Numbered from the stretch's first letter, positions 51,298 through 59,031 are shown. The stretch: 64,000 nucleotides of DNA from Leifsonia sp. SCN 70-46 (GCA_001725325.1 MEFY01000002.1:995559-1059558), one strand, 5' to 3'. A program made the numbers and translations. Notes: a model not told the origin generated them from the sequence alone.

Positions 51298-51914
51298 CAG
51301 CCCGCGAGGTCGCTCGCCCGGCCGGGGATGGTGTCCTCGAAGACGGGCCACTCGCGCACCGTGAAGCGGCCGGGCGCGGGCTCGAGGTTGAGGGCCGTGA
51401 TGTAGAGCTGGAGCCCCTCGCGGAAGATGCGGTCGGCGCTCACGATGTTCGTGGAGCCGGCCATCGCGGCCGACCCGACGGTGTACGAGAGCAGCACGCC
51501 CACGTAGTCCATCGCGAGCTCGGGGGTGGATGACGCCTGCCGGAAGAGGTCGCCCAGGTCGCGGCGCAGGCGCGCGAGCTCGGCGCTGCGGTTCGTGCGG
51601 TCGAGCAGGTGCGCGGCCAGGCCGGGACGCGCCACGAGGCAGTTCCACAGGGCGCGCATCACGAGCTCGACCTTGTTCTGGCTGGTGCCGGCCTCGGGCA
51701 TCGCGATGCGGGCGAGCTCGAGGTCGAGCACGGCGTCGGCGAGGTCGCCGCGATCCTCGACATGGCTGTAGAGGGTGTTCGGGGCGACGCCGAGCACGTC
51801 GGCGACGCGGCGCATGGTCACGGCTGAGAAGCCCTCCATGACGAGGAGGTCGTGCGCTGCTGTCGCGACATCCTCACGTACGAGTCCCGCCCGGATTCCG
51901 CGCCCACGTGCCAT
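51297..51914 (-). CDS. TetR-family regulator (TetR_C-like)
   Basis: A 205-residue regulator. REDVATAAHDLLVMEGFSAVTMRRVADVLGVAPNTLYSHVEDRGDLADAVLDL is the TetR helix-turn-helix (~12-64); the rest is a helical ligand domain. TACGGT lies seven bases before ATG. It leads the TetR-GNAT-cupin operon. The longer frame that runs on to 52088 crosses its promoter and a repeat and is not used. Confidence 0.83.
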   Translation of the reverse strand: MARGRGIRAGLVREDVATAAHDLLVMEGFSAVTMRRVADVLGVAPNTLYSHVEDRGDLADAVLDLELARIAMPEAGTSQNKVELVMRALWNCLVARPGLAAHLLDRTNRSAELARLRRDLGDLFRQASSTPELAMDYVGVLLSYTVGSAAMAGSTNIVSADRIFREGLQLYITALNLEPAPGRFTVREWPVFEDTIPGRASDLAG

Positions 51915-51929
51915 GCGCACCACCGTAGG

Positions 51930-51961
51930 GCGTGCAATACCTATCGCACGGCGTCCAATAC
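51930..51961. promoter_or_regulatory. Candidate TetR operator, direct repeats
   Basis: GCGTGCAATAC (51930-51940) and GCGTCCAATAC (51951-51961) repeat in the same orientation 21 bases apart, about two helical turns, immediately upstream of the TetR -10. Inference only. Confidence 0.4.
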
Positions 51962-51981
51962 GGCGTGTCCCGGCGTCACCC

Positions 51982-52050
51982 CCGCTTTCTGCCCGCAGGT
52001 GGGCGAGGTGCGCGGAACGGTGCGAGCATCTCGCCACAGACGGCGCATCT
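51982..52050 (-). repeat. 69-bp repeat, inverted copy 1
   Basis: The reverse complement of this block aligns without gaps to 52117-52185 at 51 of 69 positions, with a conserved end ACCTGCGGGCAGAA. It lies between the TetR and DEAD-box genes. No coding or transposase link is visible; 52051-52116 between the copies shows nothing recognisable. Confidence 0.65.
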
Positions 52051-52116
52051 GGCGATGAGGATGCCGCGTGCCCATCCGTCTCGGACACGCGGGCGCCGCC
52101 GGCCCCAGCCCCCGCG

Positions 52117-52185
52117 AGATGCGGCGTTGGTGGCGAGGCGCGCGCAAAACTGCCCGCAGGTCGGAGACCTGCGGGCAGAATGCGG
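52117..52185 (+). repeat. 69-bp repeat, copy 2
   Basis: Direct-orientation copy of the element at 51982-52050. Its second half contains the perfect hairpin 52150-52178, which copy 1 lacks, so this copy has gained a terminator-like fold. Confidence 0.65.
52150..52178 (-). terminator. Terminator of the DEAD-box helicase gene
   Basis: Perfect 13-bp arms (CTGCCCGCAGGTC / GACCTGCGGGCAG) with a three-base loop. On the minus strand it lies 15 bases after the helicase stop and is followed by GTTTTG, a short U-run. Confidence 0.85.
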
Positions 52186-52193
52186 AAGGGGGA

Positions 52194-53723
52194 CTAGCGG
52201 CCGCGCGTGTTGGCGCGCACGACCTGGCCGACGCGGATGGGGCCGCCGGAGGTCTGGGCGCGGCCCTTGCCGCCACGGGGGCGCGACGGCGCCTGCTCGG
52301 CACGGGCCGGCTGTGCGGCGCGCTCGGTGCGGCGCTCGCCGGTGACCGCCGCGCGGCCGGAACCGGCAGCAGCGGCGGGACGGCCGGAACCGCCCTGCGC
52401 CGGACGGCCCGAGCGGTCGCGGCGCGGCTGGCCCGAGGCCTGGCCGTCGCGGTTGGCGCGCTTGCGCTGGGCGTTGGCGCCCTGCGAGCGGCCGCCCTGC
52501 GACTGGCCGCGCTCGGGAGCTGCCGCGCGGGGCGCGGGCTTGACGTACGCGGCGACCTCGCCGATGAGCGCGGTGACGGCCGCGGAGTCCGCGGTCACCT
52601 GCTGCGGCGTGACCGTGATGGCCGCCTTGCGCAGGAGGGCCGCCGTGTCCTTGCGCTGCACGGGCAGCACGATCGTGACGACCTCGCCCTCCTTGCCGGC
52701 GCGCGCGGTGCGGCCGGAGCGGTGCAGGTAGGCCTTGTGCTCGGCCGGCGGGTCGACGTGGATGACGAGCTCGATGTCGTCGACGTGCACGCCGCGCGCG
52801 GCGACGTCCGTGGCGACGAGCACCTTGACCTCGCCCGCAGAGAACGCGGCGAGGTTGCGGTCGCGCGCGACCTGCGAGAGGTTGCCGTGCAGGTCGACCG
52901 AGGGGATCCCCGAGTCGGTGAGCTGCTTGGTGAGCTTCTTGGCGTGGTGCTTGGTGCGCATGAAGAGGATGCGACGCCCGCTGCCCGACGCGAGCGCGCG
53001 CACGAGTGCCGTCTTCTCGTCCACGCCCGCGACCTCGAACACGTGGTGCGTCATCGCGGCGACGGGGCTGTGGGCCTCGTCGACGGAGTGCAGCACCTCG
53101 TTGTGGAGGTAGCGCTTGACGAGCTTGTCCACGCCGTTGTCGAGCGTGGCGCTGAAGAGCAGGCGCTGGCCGGTCTGCGGCGTCTTGTCCATGATGCGCG
53201 TGACGACGGGCAGGAAGCCCAGGTCGGCCATGTGGTCGGCCTCGTCGAGCACGGTGATCTCGATGGCGTCGAGGTGCGCGAAGCCCTGCTTCATGAGGTC
53301 CTCGAGGCGGCCGGGGCAGGCGACGACGATGTCGACGCCCGACTTGAGGGCCGCGACCTGGCGGTTCTGCGAGACGCCCCCGAAGATCGTCGTGACGGTG
53401 AGGCCGTAGGCCTCGGCGAGGGGCTGCATGGTCGCTGTGATCTGGGTGGCGAGCTCGCGCGTGGGGGCGAGGACGAGTCCGAGCGGTCGGCCCGAACGGC
53501 GCTTGCCGCCCGCGAGCTGGCCCGCGAGGCGCGCGACCATGGGGATCGAGAAGGCGAGGGTCTTGCCCGAGCCGGTCTTGCCGCGGCCGAGCACGTCCTT
53601 GCCGGCGAGGGTGTCGGGGAGCGTGTCCACCTGGATGGGGAAGGGCTCCGTGATGCCGCTCGCGGAGAGCGATGCGACGAGGGGGGCGGGCACGCCGAGC
53701 GTGCTGAAGGTGTTGTCAGGCAT
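52194..53723 (-). CDS. DEAD-box RNA helicase with basic disordered tail
   Basis: A 509-residue helicase. Q motif FPIQVDTLP, GRGKTGSGKT (motif I, ~47-56), PTRELATQI (Ia), LDEADHMADLGF (DEAD, ~170-173), FSATL (SAT, III) and HRSGRTARAGKEG (VI) are present. The last ~110 residues (RGQSQGGRSQGANAQRKRANRDGQAS region) are Arg/Gly/Gln-rich, an RNA-binding low-complexity tail as in RhlE/CsdA-type ribosome and mRNA remodellers. The gap upstream is long (~300 bases), consistent with a cold-shock leader, by inference. Confidence 0.92.
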   Translation of the reverse strand: MPDNTFSTLGVPAPLVASLSASGITEPFPIQVDTLPDTLAGKDVLGRGKTGSGKTLAFSIPMVARLAGQLAGGKRRSGRPLGLVLAPTRELATQITATMQPLAEAYGLTVTTIFGGVSQNRQVAALKSGVDIVVACPGRLEDLMKQGFAHLDAIEITVLDEADHMADLGFLPVVTRIMDKTPQTGQRLLFSATLDNGVDKLVKRYLHNEVLHSVDEAHSPVAAMTHHVFEVAGVDEKTALVRALASGSGRRILFMRTKHHAKKLTKQLTDSGIPSVDLHGNLSQVARDRNLAAFSAGEVKVLVATDVAARGVHVDDIELVIHVDPPAEHKAYLHRSGRTARAGKEGEVVTIVLPVQRKDTAALLRKAAITVTPQQVTADSAAVTALIGEVAAYVKPAPRAAAPERGQSQGGRSQGANAQRKRANRDGQASGQPRRDRSGRPAQGGSGRPAAAAGSGRAAVTGERRTERAAQPARAEQAPSRPRGGKGRAQTSGGPIRVGQVVRANTRGR

Positions 53724-54019
53724 GAGTGGTTTTCTGAGCAGATCGGAACGGTGTCCGATGGAGTGGCGAAGGTGGCGATGGCCACGCTCGTTCGCCGGAG
53801 AAAGTTATTGGATCGGGGATCCAAGGGAAGCGTTCTACGACGCAGGGGGACCGTCATGGTCCCGCAAGATGCCTCAACCCTAGCAGGAGACTTCGATATA
53901 TCGGTTATGTACCCCCATAACGAGTCCGCCCCGCTCTGGGGAATGTACCCCGTTTTGTCCTCCCTTTAGCGTTGAGCCTTGTCACCCGGTACCCGACCGG
54001 GTTCTTCTGGGGAGAACCA
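53724..54019. promoter_or_regulatory. Long AT-richer intergenic region with repeats
   Basis: A 296-base gap between the divergent DEAD-box gene and the 34-residue ORF. It holds GATATATC (53894-53901), hairpin GTTATG-N6-CATAAC (53904-53921), and ATGTACCCC in two copies (around 53907 and 53943), the second inside GGGG-N6-CCCC. These could form operators or an mRNA leader. No gene supported. Confidence 0.45.
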
Positions 54020-54124
54020 ATGACAACCACCGCCGAGCCGTTGGGCATCGTCATCGCCGTCGTGCTGTTCGCGATAGTCGTGACCGCCATGATCCTGGGG
54101 ATCAGGCGCTCAGTGCCCCCCTGA
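54020..54124 (+). CDS. 34-residue single-helix membrane peptide
   Basis: MTTTAEPLGIVIAVVLFAIVVTAMILGIRRSVPP: one membrane helix (residues ~9-27) with a positive C-terminus. GGGGAG at 54009-54014 is a good ribosome site; a hairpin GGTTCT-N7-AGAACC (54000-54018) overlaps it. It resembles KdpF in size and pattern but no kdpA follows, so I do not call it KdpF. Last bases overlap the convergent DUF1684 end. Confidence 0.55.
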   Translation: MTTTAEPLGIVIAVVLFAIVVTAMILGIRRSVPP

Positions 54125-54724
54125 GTACCGCTCGCCCACGGGGATCTCGACACCCACGGTGTTGCCGGGCTGGGCGAGCGGGCAGGCCCACATCGGGTCG
54201 TACGCGCACGAGGGGTTGTAGGCGAAGTTGAAGTCGAGCACGAGGGAGTCGGGCGCGGCGCCCGGTCCGAGGTCGGCGCCCTTGACGGTGTCGAGGAGGT
54301 AGCGGCCGCCGCCGTAGGTGCCTCCGGGCACGCGCGAGAGGGCATCCTTGACCGGCACGAAGATGCCGCCGCTGTAGGAGGCCAAGCGCCACACGTCGAG
54401 GGGACCGGCGCCCGGCACCTCGACGACCCCGATGAGCTCGAACGGCACGACGCCGTCGGTGCCGGTCTCGACGTCGATGCGCCGCGGGTCTGCCGTCAGG
54501 ATCTCGAGCTCGAACCGCCAGGCCGGGTCGTAGGGCTCGACGGGCAACCCCGTGAAGCCGGCCCGGTCCTCGGGCAGCAGGGGGGTCGAGGGATGCGTCG
54601 CGAACAGCTCGTCGCGCCCGCGGCGCCACAGGTCGTGGGCTGCCGGCACGTCGGACGACTGCCGCACGCGCTCGTAGAGGGAGAAGACGCGGCGTCGCCA
54701 GTCGGCGACCTCGAGTGCGGTCAT
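54110..54724 (-). CDS. DUF1684 family protein
   Basis: A 204-residue protein. FTGLPVEPYDPAWRFELEI, GIFVPVKDAL, and the C-terminal GGGRYLLDTVKGADLG, LDFNFAYNPSCAYDPMWACPLAQPGNTVGVEIPVGERY are conserved throughout DUF1684. Function unknown. TAGCGT six bases before ATG suggests a leaderless transcript. Confidence 0.85.
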   Translation of the reverse strand: MTALEVADWRRRVFSLYERVRQSSDVPAAHDLWRRGRDELFATHPSTPLLPEDRAGFTGLPVEPYDPAWRFELEILTADPRRIDVETGTDGVVPFELIGVVEVPGAGPLDVWRLASYSGGIFVPVKDALSRVPGGTYGGGRYLLDTVKGADLGPGAAPDSLVLDFNFAYNPSCAYDPMWACPLAQPGNTVGVEIPVGERYSGGH

Positions 54725-54768
54725 CCCCCCACGCTAGTTCGTCGGCGCGGGAGAGTGTGGGCCGCCGG

Positions 54769-55227
54769 TCAGCCCCACGTGGGGGCGAGCCTGCGCAGCT
54801 GCGCCGAGCGCCACTGCCAGAACGCCCACAGCGCGGGCCACGCGAGCAGGCTCACGGGCTGGGCGTCGAACAGGAGCCGGTCGCGGAACAGGGTGCGCCC
54901 GTCTTTCGTGGGCGACACCGCCATCGTGTGGTGCCAGTAGCTGATGATCGACATCGCGCCCGAGACGGACTCGCCCGTGTCGTGCACGAAGCGCACGTCG
55001 CCGCGCTGCGTGAAGCTCAGGTCGACGACCTGCTCGCCGACGGGGATGACGCCGAGCAGCCGCGCGGTGAGGGGGTGCGGCCCCTGCGTCCACGTCGTGC
55101 CGAGCGGCTCGGCCGACGCGAACGTCATGAGGGGGGAGGACACGGCACGGAACACCTCGGGGCTGCGGATGGCACGCCACGCGGCATCCGGCTCGCAATC
55201 GAGTACCTGCTTGAGCATGACGCGCAT
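54769..55227 (-). CDS. SRPBCC-like protein
   Basis: A 152-residue START/SRPBCC-like protein: MLKQVLDCEPDAAWRAIRSPEVFRAVSSPL at the N-terminus, strand-rich middle (VVDLSFTQRGDVRFVHDTG), and a C-terminal amphipathic helix with many Trp (LAWPALWAFWQWRSAQLRRL). Probably binds a hydrophobic ligand near the membrane. The start is assigned to ATG 55227; nearby alternatives differ by a few residues. Confidence 0.65.
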   Translation of the reverse strand: MRVMLKQVLDCEPDAAWRAIRSPEVFRAVSSPLMTFASAEPLGTTWTQGPHPLTARLLGVIPVGEQVVDLSFTQRGDVRFVHDTGESVSGAMSIISYWHHTMAVSPTKDGRTLFRDRLLFDAQPVSLLAWPALWAFWQWRSAQLRRLAPTWG

Positions 55228-55263
55228 GAGTCCATCATCGGTGGTCGGGGCTAGGAATGCCCC

Positions 55264-55680
55264 ATGAAGAACTGGTTGTGTGTCGTGCAGCGCGAGCACG
55301 TGCTGCGCGGCGTGGAGCTCGGCATCGTGCAGACGAACCACGGGGTGCGGTCGGGAATCCAGAGGATGTCGCCCGGCGACGGGCTCGTGTACTACTCGCC
55401 CAAGACCGCCTACCCCGACGGCGACCCGCTGCGCGAGCTCACGGCGATCGGGCGCGTGGCGGAGGGCGACCCGTGGCAGTCGGAGACCGGCCTGTGGCGC
55501 CGCGCCGTCGACTACGCGCCCTCGACGCCCACGCCCATCGCGCCCCTGCTCGAGGTGCTCGAGCTCACGCGCGGCAACAGCAACTGGGGCTTCATCATGC
55601 GCCGCGGCCAGCTCGAGATGACGCAGCACGACTTCGACGTCATCGCGCGCGAGATGGGTGCCGCTACCCTCGAACGGTGA
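55264..55680 (+). CDS. EVE-domain protein
   Basis: A 138-residue EVE/UPF0310 protein: WLCVVQREHVLRGVELGIVQTNHGVRSGIQRMSPGDGLVYYSPKTAYPDGDPLRELTAIGRVAEG, the PUA-like EVE pattern, ending in QLEMTQHDFDVIAREM. EVE domains bind modified cytosine in DNA or RNA. Its stop overlaps the start of the next gene (GTGA), suggesting a pair. Confidence 0.84.
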   Translation: MKNWLCVVQREHVLRGVELGIVQTNHGVRSGIQRMSPGDGLVYYSPKTAYPDGDPLRELTAIGRVAEGDPWQSETGLWRRAVDYAPSTPTPIAPLLEVLELTRGNSNWGFIMRRGQLEMTQHDFDVIAREMGAATLER

Positions 55681-56207
55681 ACTCTCCGCGCAACCAGCCG
55701 CAGTACCAGATCCGTTTCGACTGGGGGGTCGAGGGCGCCAACGCGATAGCGCCCGGCGCCCACATCGTCGTGTGGGCCGACGCCCTCGGCACGGGCGACC
55801 CGTCGGGCATCGTGCACGACGGCGCGCTGCTCACCGGCAGCGTGGGATCGCGCGCCGCGATCGCGGACTGGGTGCTCGCGCGCCAGGTCGAGCTCGGCGA
55901 CCGCGCGACCGTGGCCGTCGTCGCGGCGGGCGGACCGGATGGGCGCTTCGCCGTCGAGGACCTCCTCGCCGCGGGTGCCGTCATCGACGCGCTCGCCGAG
56001 GTGGGCATCGACTACATCTCGCCCGAGGCCGCCGCGGCCGTGGGCGCCTACACGGGCCTGCGCAACGCGACGGGCCACGTGCTCTCCGCGTGCGTGACGG
56101 GCCAGGAGATCATCGCGGCCGACGGCCGTGACCGCGTCGACGAGGCGCGCAAGCACAACGACTCCGCCGAGTTCAAGGTCCTCAGGGAATTCGTCCACCC
56201 GGCGTAA
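55677..56207 (+). CDS. 2-phosphosulfolactate phosphatase-like (ComB) protein
   Basis: A 176-residue protein: YQIRFDWGVEGANAIAPGAHIVVWADALGT, GSVGSRAAIADWVLARQ and VAAGGPDGRFAVEDLLAAGAVIDALAE, then SAEFKVLREFVHPA. The order resembles the ComB family, but it is shorter than ComB (~230-240 residues), so the phosphatase activity is unproven. Translation is coupled to the EVE gene by a 4-base overlap. Confidence 0.7.
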   Translation: MNSPRNQPQYQIRFDWGVEGANAIAPGAHIVVWADALGTGDPSGIVHDGALLTGSVGSRAAIADWVLARQVELGDRATVAVVAAGGPDGRFAVEDLLAAGAVIDALAEVGIDYISPEAAAAVGAYTGLRNATGHVLSACVTGQEIIAADGRDRVDEARKHNDSAEFKVLREFVHPA

Positions 56208-56238
56208 CGTTCCTGCTGGAGAACAAAGGGAGAACACA

Positions 56239-56541
56239 ATGAAGGCAGTGATCGGCGACACCGTCATCGCGGAAGCGCCCAAGGAAGACCTCATCTCGAT
56301 CGAGGGCAACTGGTACTTCCCGCCGTCGAGCGTCAACAGCGACCTTCTCGTCGAGAGCGCGACGCCCTACACGTGCCCGTGGAAGGGCGAGTGCCAGTAC
56401 TTCTCGGTGAAGGACGGCGACGCCGTGCTGCAGGACCGGGCCTGGAGCTACCCGACGCCCTACCCGACCGCGTTCGACCGCGTGGGCAAGGACTTCTCGA
56501 ACTACGTCGCCTTCTGGAAGGAAGTCAAGGTCGTCGAGTAG
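56239..56541 (+). CDS. DUF427 family protein
   Basis: A 100-residue protein: KAVIGDTVIAEAPKEDLISIEGNWYFPPSSVNSDLLVESATPYTCPWKGECQYFSV, matching DUF427 (beta-rich fold with the conserved YTCPWKG). Function unknown. AAAGGGAG seven bases before ATG. Confidence 0.85.
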   Translation: MKAVIGDTVIAEAPKEDLISIEGNWYFPPSSVNSDLLVESATPYTCPWKGECQYFSVKDGDAVLQDRAWSYPTPYPTAFDRVGKDFSNYVAFWKEVKVVE

Positions 56542-56543
56542 GC

Positions 56544-57137
56544 CTACTCCTTGCTGCGGTGCTTGCGCACCTTCGCGCGGTTGCCGCAGCGCTGCATAGA
56601 GCACCAGCGCCGGTTGTTCGACCGGGACTCGTCGTAGAACACGATCGAGCAGTCGGAGGCGGCGCACTCGCGGATGCGCTCGCGCTCCTCCGACGAGAAC
56701 AGCTCCACGGCCTCGCGCGCCATGACCGAGAGCGTCTGCCCGACGCGCGCGCGTGACCGTCCGGCCTGCCGGCGGCCGCCCGCGAGCACGGGCGGGATGT
56801 CGGGGGTGGCGGCGAACAGGTTGATCGTGTCGACGTCGTCGACCGTGGCATCCTCGCCCCTGCTGAAGGCGGTGGCCGTGCGCGCGATGGCCGTGCGCAG
56901 GGCGAGCGCGTCCACGAGCTCGCGGTCGCTCGCCGTGCCGTCTACCTCGTCGAAGCGCTCGTCGAGCCACGCCCCCAGGTCGTCGGGGGAGTGCAGCCTC
57001 TCCCACGCGGGGTTGTCGCCCATGCCGCCCGTGTAGGCGAAGTCGAGGGCGAGCGCCCCGGAGTCGAACCACCAGCGGTGGCCGTCTCCCGAGGTGAACC
57101 ACTGGCCCGTGGGGCGGGCGTCTGTACCGTGTCGCAC
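56544..57137 (-). CDS. CGNR zinc-finger regulator-like protein
   Basis: A 197-residue protein. The C-terminal zinc finger is ECAASDCSIVFYDESRSNNRRWCSMQRCGNRAKVRKHR, the CGNR signature in place of a normal helix-turn-helix. The N-terminal ~130 residues form the ABATE-like stress domain (WWFDSGALALDFAYTGG). It is a likely DNA-binding regulator; ligand unknown. GTG start lies six bases after TATAGT on the minus strand, part of a shared palindromic -10 with the next gene. Confidence 0.82.
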   Translation of the reverse strand: MRHGTDARPTGQWFTSGDGHRWWFDSGALALDFAYTGGMGDNPAWERLHSPDDLGAWLDERFDEVDGTASDRELVDALALRTAIARTATAFSRGEDATVDDVDTINLFAATPDIPPVLAGGRRQAGRSRARVGQTLSVMAREAVELFSSEERERIRECAASDCSIVFYDESRSNNRRWCSMQRCGNRAKVRKHRSKE

Positions 57138-57143
57138 GTAACC

Positions 57144-57151
57144 ACTATAGT
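57144..57151. promoter_or_regulatory. Shared palindromic -10 (ACTATAGT) for divergent leaderless genes
   Basis: An 8-bp perfect palindrome that reads TATAGT in both directions. It ends seven bases before ATG 57159 (plus) and six before GTG 57137 (minus), so both genes can use the same DNA as -10 but not at the same time. Confidence 0.7.
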
Positions 57152-57158
57152 CAGTTAC

Positions 57159-57563
57159 ATGAGCGATACCACGGGATTGACGAAGGATGCGGGCTGGGAG
57201 CTCGGTGTCCGTACGACAGTAGCGGCACCCGTGCCCGCCGTGTGGGAGTTCCTGCTCGGCGAGGGGCTCCCCGTGTGGCTCGGCGAGATCGACGCGCTGC
57301 CCGTCGAGAAGGGCGAGACGTTCACGACGAGGGACGGCGTGCGCGGCACCATCCGCAGCTACCACGACGGCTACCGCGTGCGGCTCGGCTGGCAGCCCGA
57401 CGACTGGCCGCACGACACGACCCTGCAGCTCACGGTCAAGGAGTCGGCGACGGGCACGACCATCGGCATCCACCACGAGAAGCTCGCCGACCGCGAGGAG
57501 CGCAAGATGATGCTCGGCCACTGGAAGAACGTGGCCTCGGCTATTTCTGCGCAGTTCTCCTGA
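57159..57563 (+). CDS. SRPBCC-domain protein
   Basis: A 134-residue START-like protein: WELGVRTTVAAPVPAVWEFLLGEGLPVWLGEIDAL, then TTRDGVRGTIRSYHDGYRVRLGWQPDDWPHDTTLQLTV and a C-terminal helix with HWKNVASA, the AHSA1 pattern. Divergent from the CGNR regulator, which may control it. It overlaps the convergent SprT-like gene by 23 bases. Confidence 0.75.
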   Translation: MSDTTGLTKDAGWELGVRTTVAAPVPAVWEFLLGEGLPVWLGEIDALPVEKGETFTTRDGVRGTIRSYHDGYRVRLGWQPDDWPHDTTLQLTVKESATGTTIGIHHEKLADREERKMMLGHWKNVASAISAQFS

Positions 57564-57999
57564 CCCACTCGATGCGGTGCCGCGTGTCGAACCCGCGCGA
57601 GCACTTGCCGCACGAGAGCGGCCGGGCGGGCTTGCGGTAGCGGTAGTGCACGTGGCCCGCGGGGCACGTGCCCACCCACGGGGCGAACTCGTTCGCGATC
57701 TCGCCGTCGTGCAGCCGCTTGCCCTCGTAGCCGAGGTCTTTCGCGACGGCCTTCCACTTCGGGCCGTGGCCCGCGCGCGTGCCCGCGATCGCGTGCGCGA
57801 CCTCGTGCAGCAGCACCTGGTGGATCTCGTCGTCCTCGTACCGGGCCGCGAGGTACTTCGACACCGAGATGCGCTTGTCGGTGTAGTTGCACAGGCCCGC
57901 GCGCGTCTTGGCGTTGTCGAAGCCGAACGTCCAGCTGCGGTCGAGGTGCAGGTCGATGAGGGCGTTCGCCCACGTCGTCACCCTGCCGAGATCTGCCAC
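57541..57999 (-). CDS. SprT-like zinc metallopeptidase
   Basis: A 152-residue SprT-like protein: WANALIDLHLDRSWTFGFDNAKTRAGLCNYTDKRISVSKYLA, the zincin motif HEVAHAI (~residue 66), and a C-terminal zinc ribbon CPAGH ... CGKC. Human Spartan relatives cut DNA-protein crosslinks; bacterial function is not settled. GTG follows TAGCCT by six bases. Confidence 0.86.
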   Translation of the reverse strand: MADLGRVTTWANALIDLHLDRSWTFGFDNAKTRAGLCNYTDKRISVSKYLAARYEDDEIHQVLLHEVAHAIAGTRAGHGPKWKAVAKDLGYEGKRLHDGEIANEFAPWVGTCPAGHVHYRYRKPARPLSCGKCSRGFDTRHRIEWVRRTAQK

Positions 58000-58008
58000 C
58001 GGTAGAGG

Positions 58009-59031
58009 CTAACCCCCGGTCAGGACATCCGCCGGCAGCTGCACGATCCGGTCGTCGCCGCTGTGGGGGGAGCCCCGTCCGTCGGTGTTGTTGGTGAGCA
58101 CCCAGACCGTGCCGTCCGGCCCGGCGACGACGTCGCGCAGGCGCCCGTACGTGCCGACGAGGGCCGCTGTCGCGGTGCCGTCCTCGATCACCCACAGCCG
58201 CTTCCCGCGCAGCGCCGCGAGGTAGAAGACGCCGTCGACGTAGGCGAGGCCGCTGGGGCTCGCGTCGTCGGTGGCCCACTGGATGAGCGGGTCGACGTAG
58301 CCCGGCTGCCCCGCGATGCCCTCCACGACCGGCCAGCCGTAGTTGCGGCCCGGCTCGATGCGGTTGAACTCGTCCCACTGGTCCTGGCCGAACTCGGCTG
58401 CCCACAGCTGGCCGTCGGCATCCCACGCGATGCCCTGCGGGTTGCGGTGGCCGTAGGAGTACACGGGCGACCCGGGGAAGGGGTTGTCCGCCGGGACCGA
58501 CCCGTCGACCCCGATGCGCAGGATCTTGCCGTTGGGGCTGTCGAGGTCCTGCGCGCGCTGCGGGTCGCCCGCGTCGCCCACGGTCACGTAGAGGTCGCCG
58601 TCCGGTCCGAGCTTGATCCGCCCGCCGTCGTGGTTTCCCGCCTTGGCGAGGCCGTCGAGGATGACCGTGCCCGCGCCGAGGGAGTAGCTGCCCGCATCCC
58701 CCTCGAGCGCGAACCGCTCGACCCGGTTGTCGTCGGCCGCCGTGTAGTACGCGAACAGGGACCCGTCGCCGACCTCGAGCCCCAGCAGGCCGCCCTCGCC
58801 GCCGGGCGCGACGCCCTCGACCGTCGCGACCTCGCGCACCGACCCGTCGGCCTGCAGCTCGAGGATGCGCGCGCTGTCGCGCTCGCCCACGAGCGTCGAG
58901 CCGGAGTCGAGCCGGACCATCGACCACGGGGACTGCAGCCCCGTGACCACGTCCGAGGTGCCGCTCGGCGCGGGCGCCGCGGCGCAGCCGGTGAGCAGGA
59001 GGGCGGCGAGCACGATCCCGGGCGTCTTCAT
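58009..59031 (-). CDS. PQQ-type sugar dehydrogenase lipoprotein
   Basis: A 340-residue lipoprotein: lipobox LTGC (Cys ~15), then a six-bladed propeller of the GSDH family: LQSPWSMVRLDSGSTLVGERDSARI, GGEGGLLGLEV, NHDGGRIKLGPDGDLYVTVGDAGDP (Arg and His of the active site), YSYGHRNPQGIAWDADGQLWAAEFGQ and GRNYGWPVVEG. It oxidises aldoses using PQQ outside the membrane, if PQQ is available; many actinobacterial members have untested activity. Confidence 0.84.
   Translation of the reverse strand: MKTPGIVLAALLLTGCAAAPAPSGTSDVVTGLQSPWSMVRLDSGSTLVGERDSARILELQADGSVREVATVEGVAPGGEGGLLGLEVGDGSLFAYYTAADDNRVERFALEGDAGSYSLGAGTVILDGLAKAGNHDGGRIKLGPDGDLYVTVGDAGDPQRAQDLDSPNGKILRIGVDGSVPADNPFPGSPVYSYGHRNPQGIAWDADGQLWAAEFGQDQWDEFNRIEPGRNYGWPVVEGIAGQPGYVDPLIQWATDDASPSGLAYVDGVFYLAALRGKRLWVIEDGTATAALVGTYGRLRDVVAGPDGTVWVLTNNTDGRGSPHSGDDRIVQLPADVLTGG

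Noticed and set aside
51915-52088. Upstream extension of the TetR gene to 52088
   Set aside because: It crosses the promoter, direct repeats and a repeat element; ATG 51914 gives a normal TetR start.
54020-54124. KdpF assignment for the 34-residue peptide
   Set aside because: No kdpA/B/C genes nearby; size and single helix alone are not enough.
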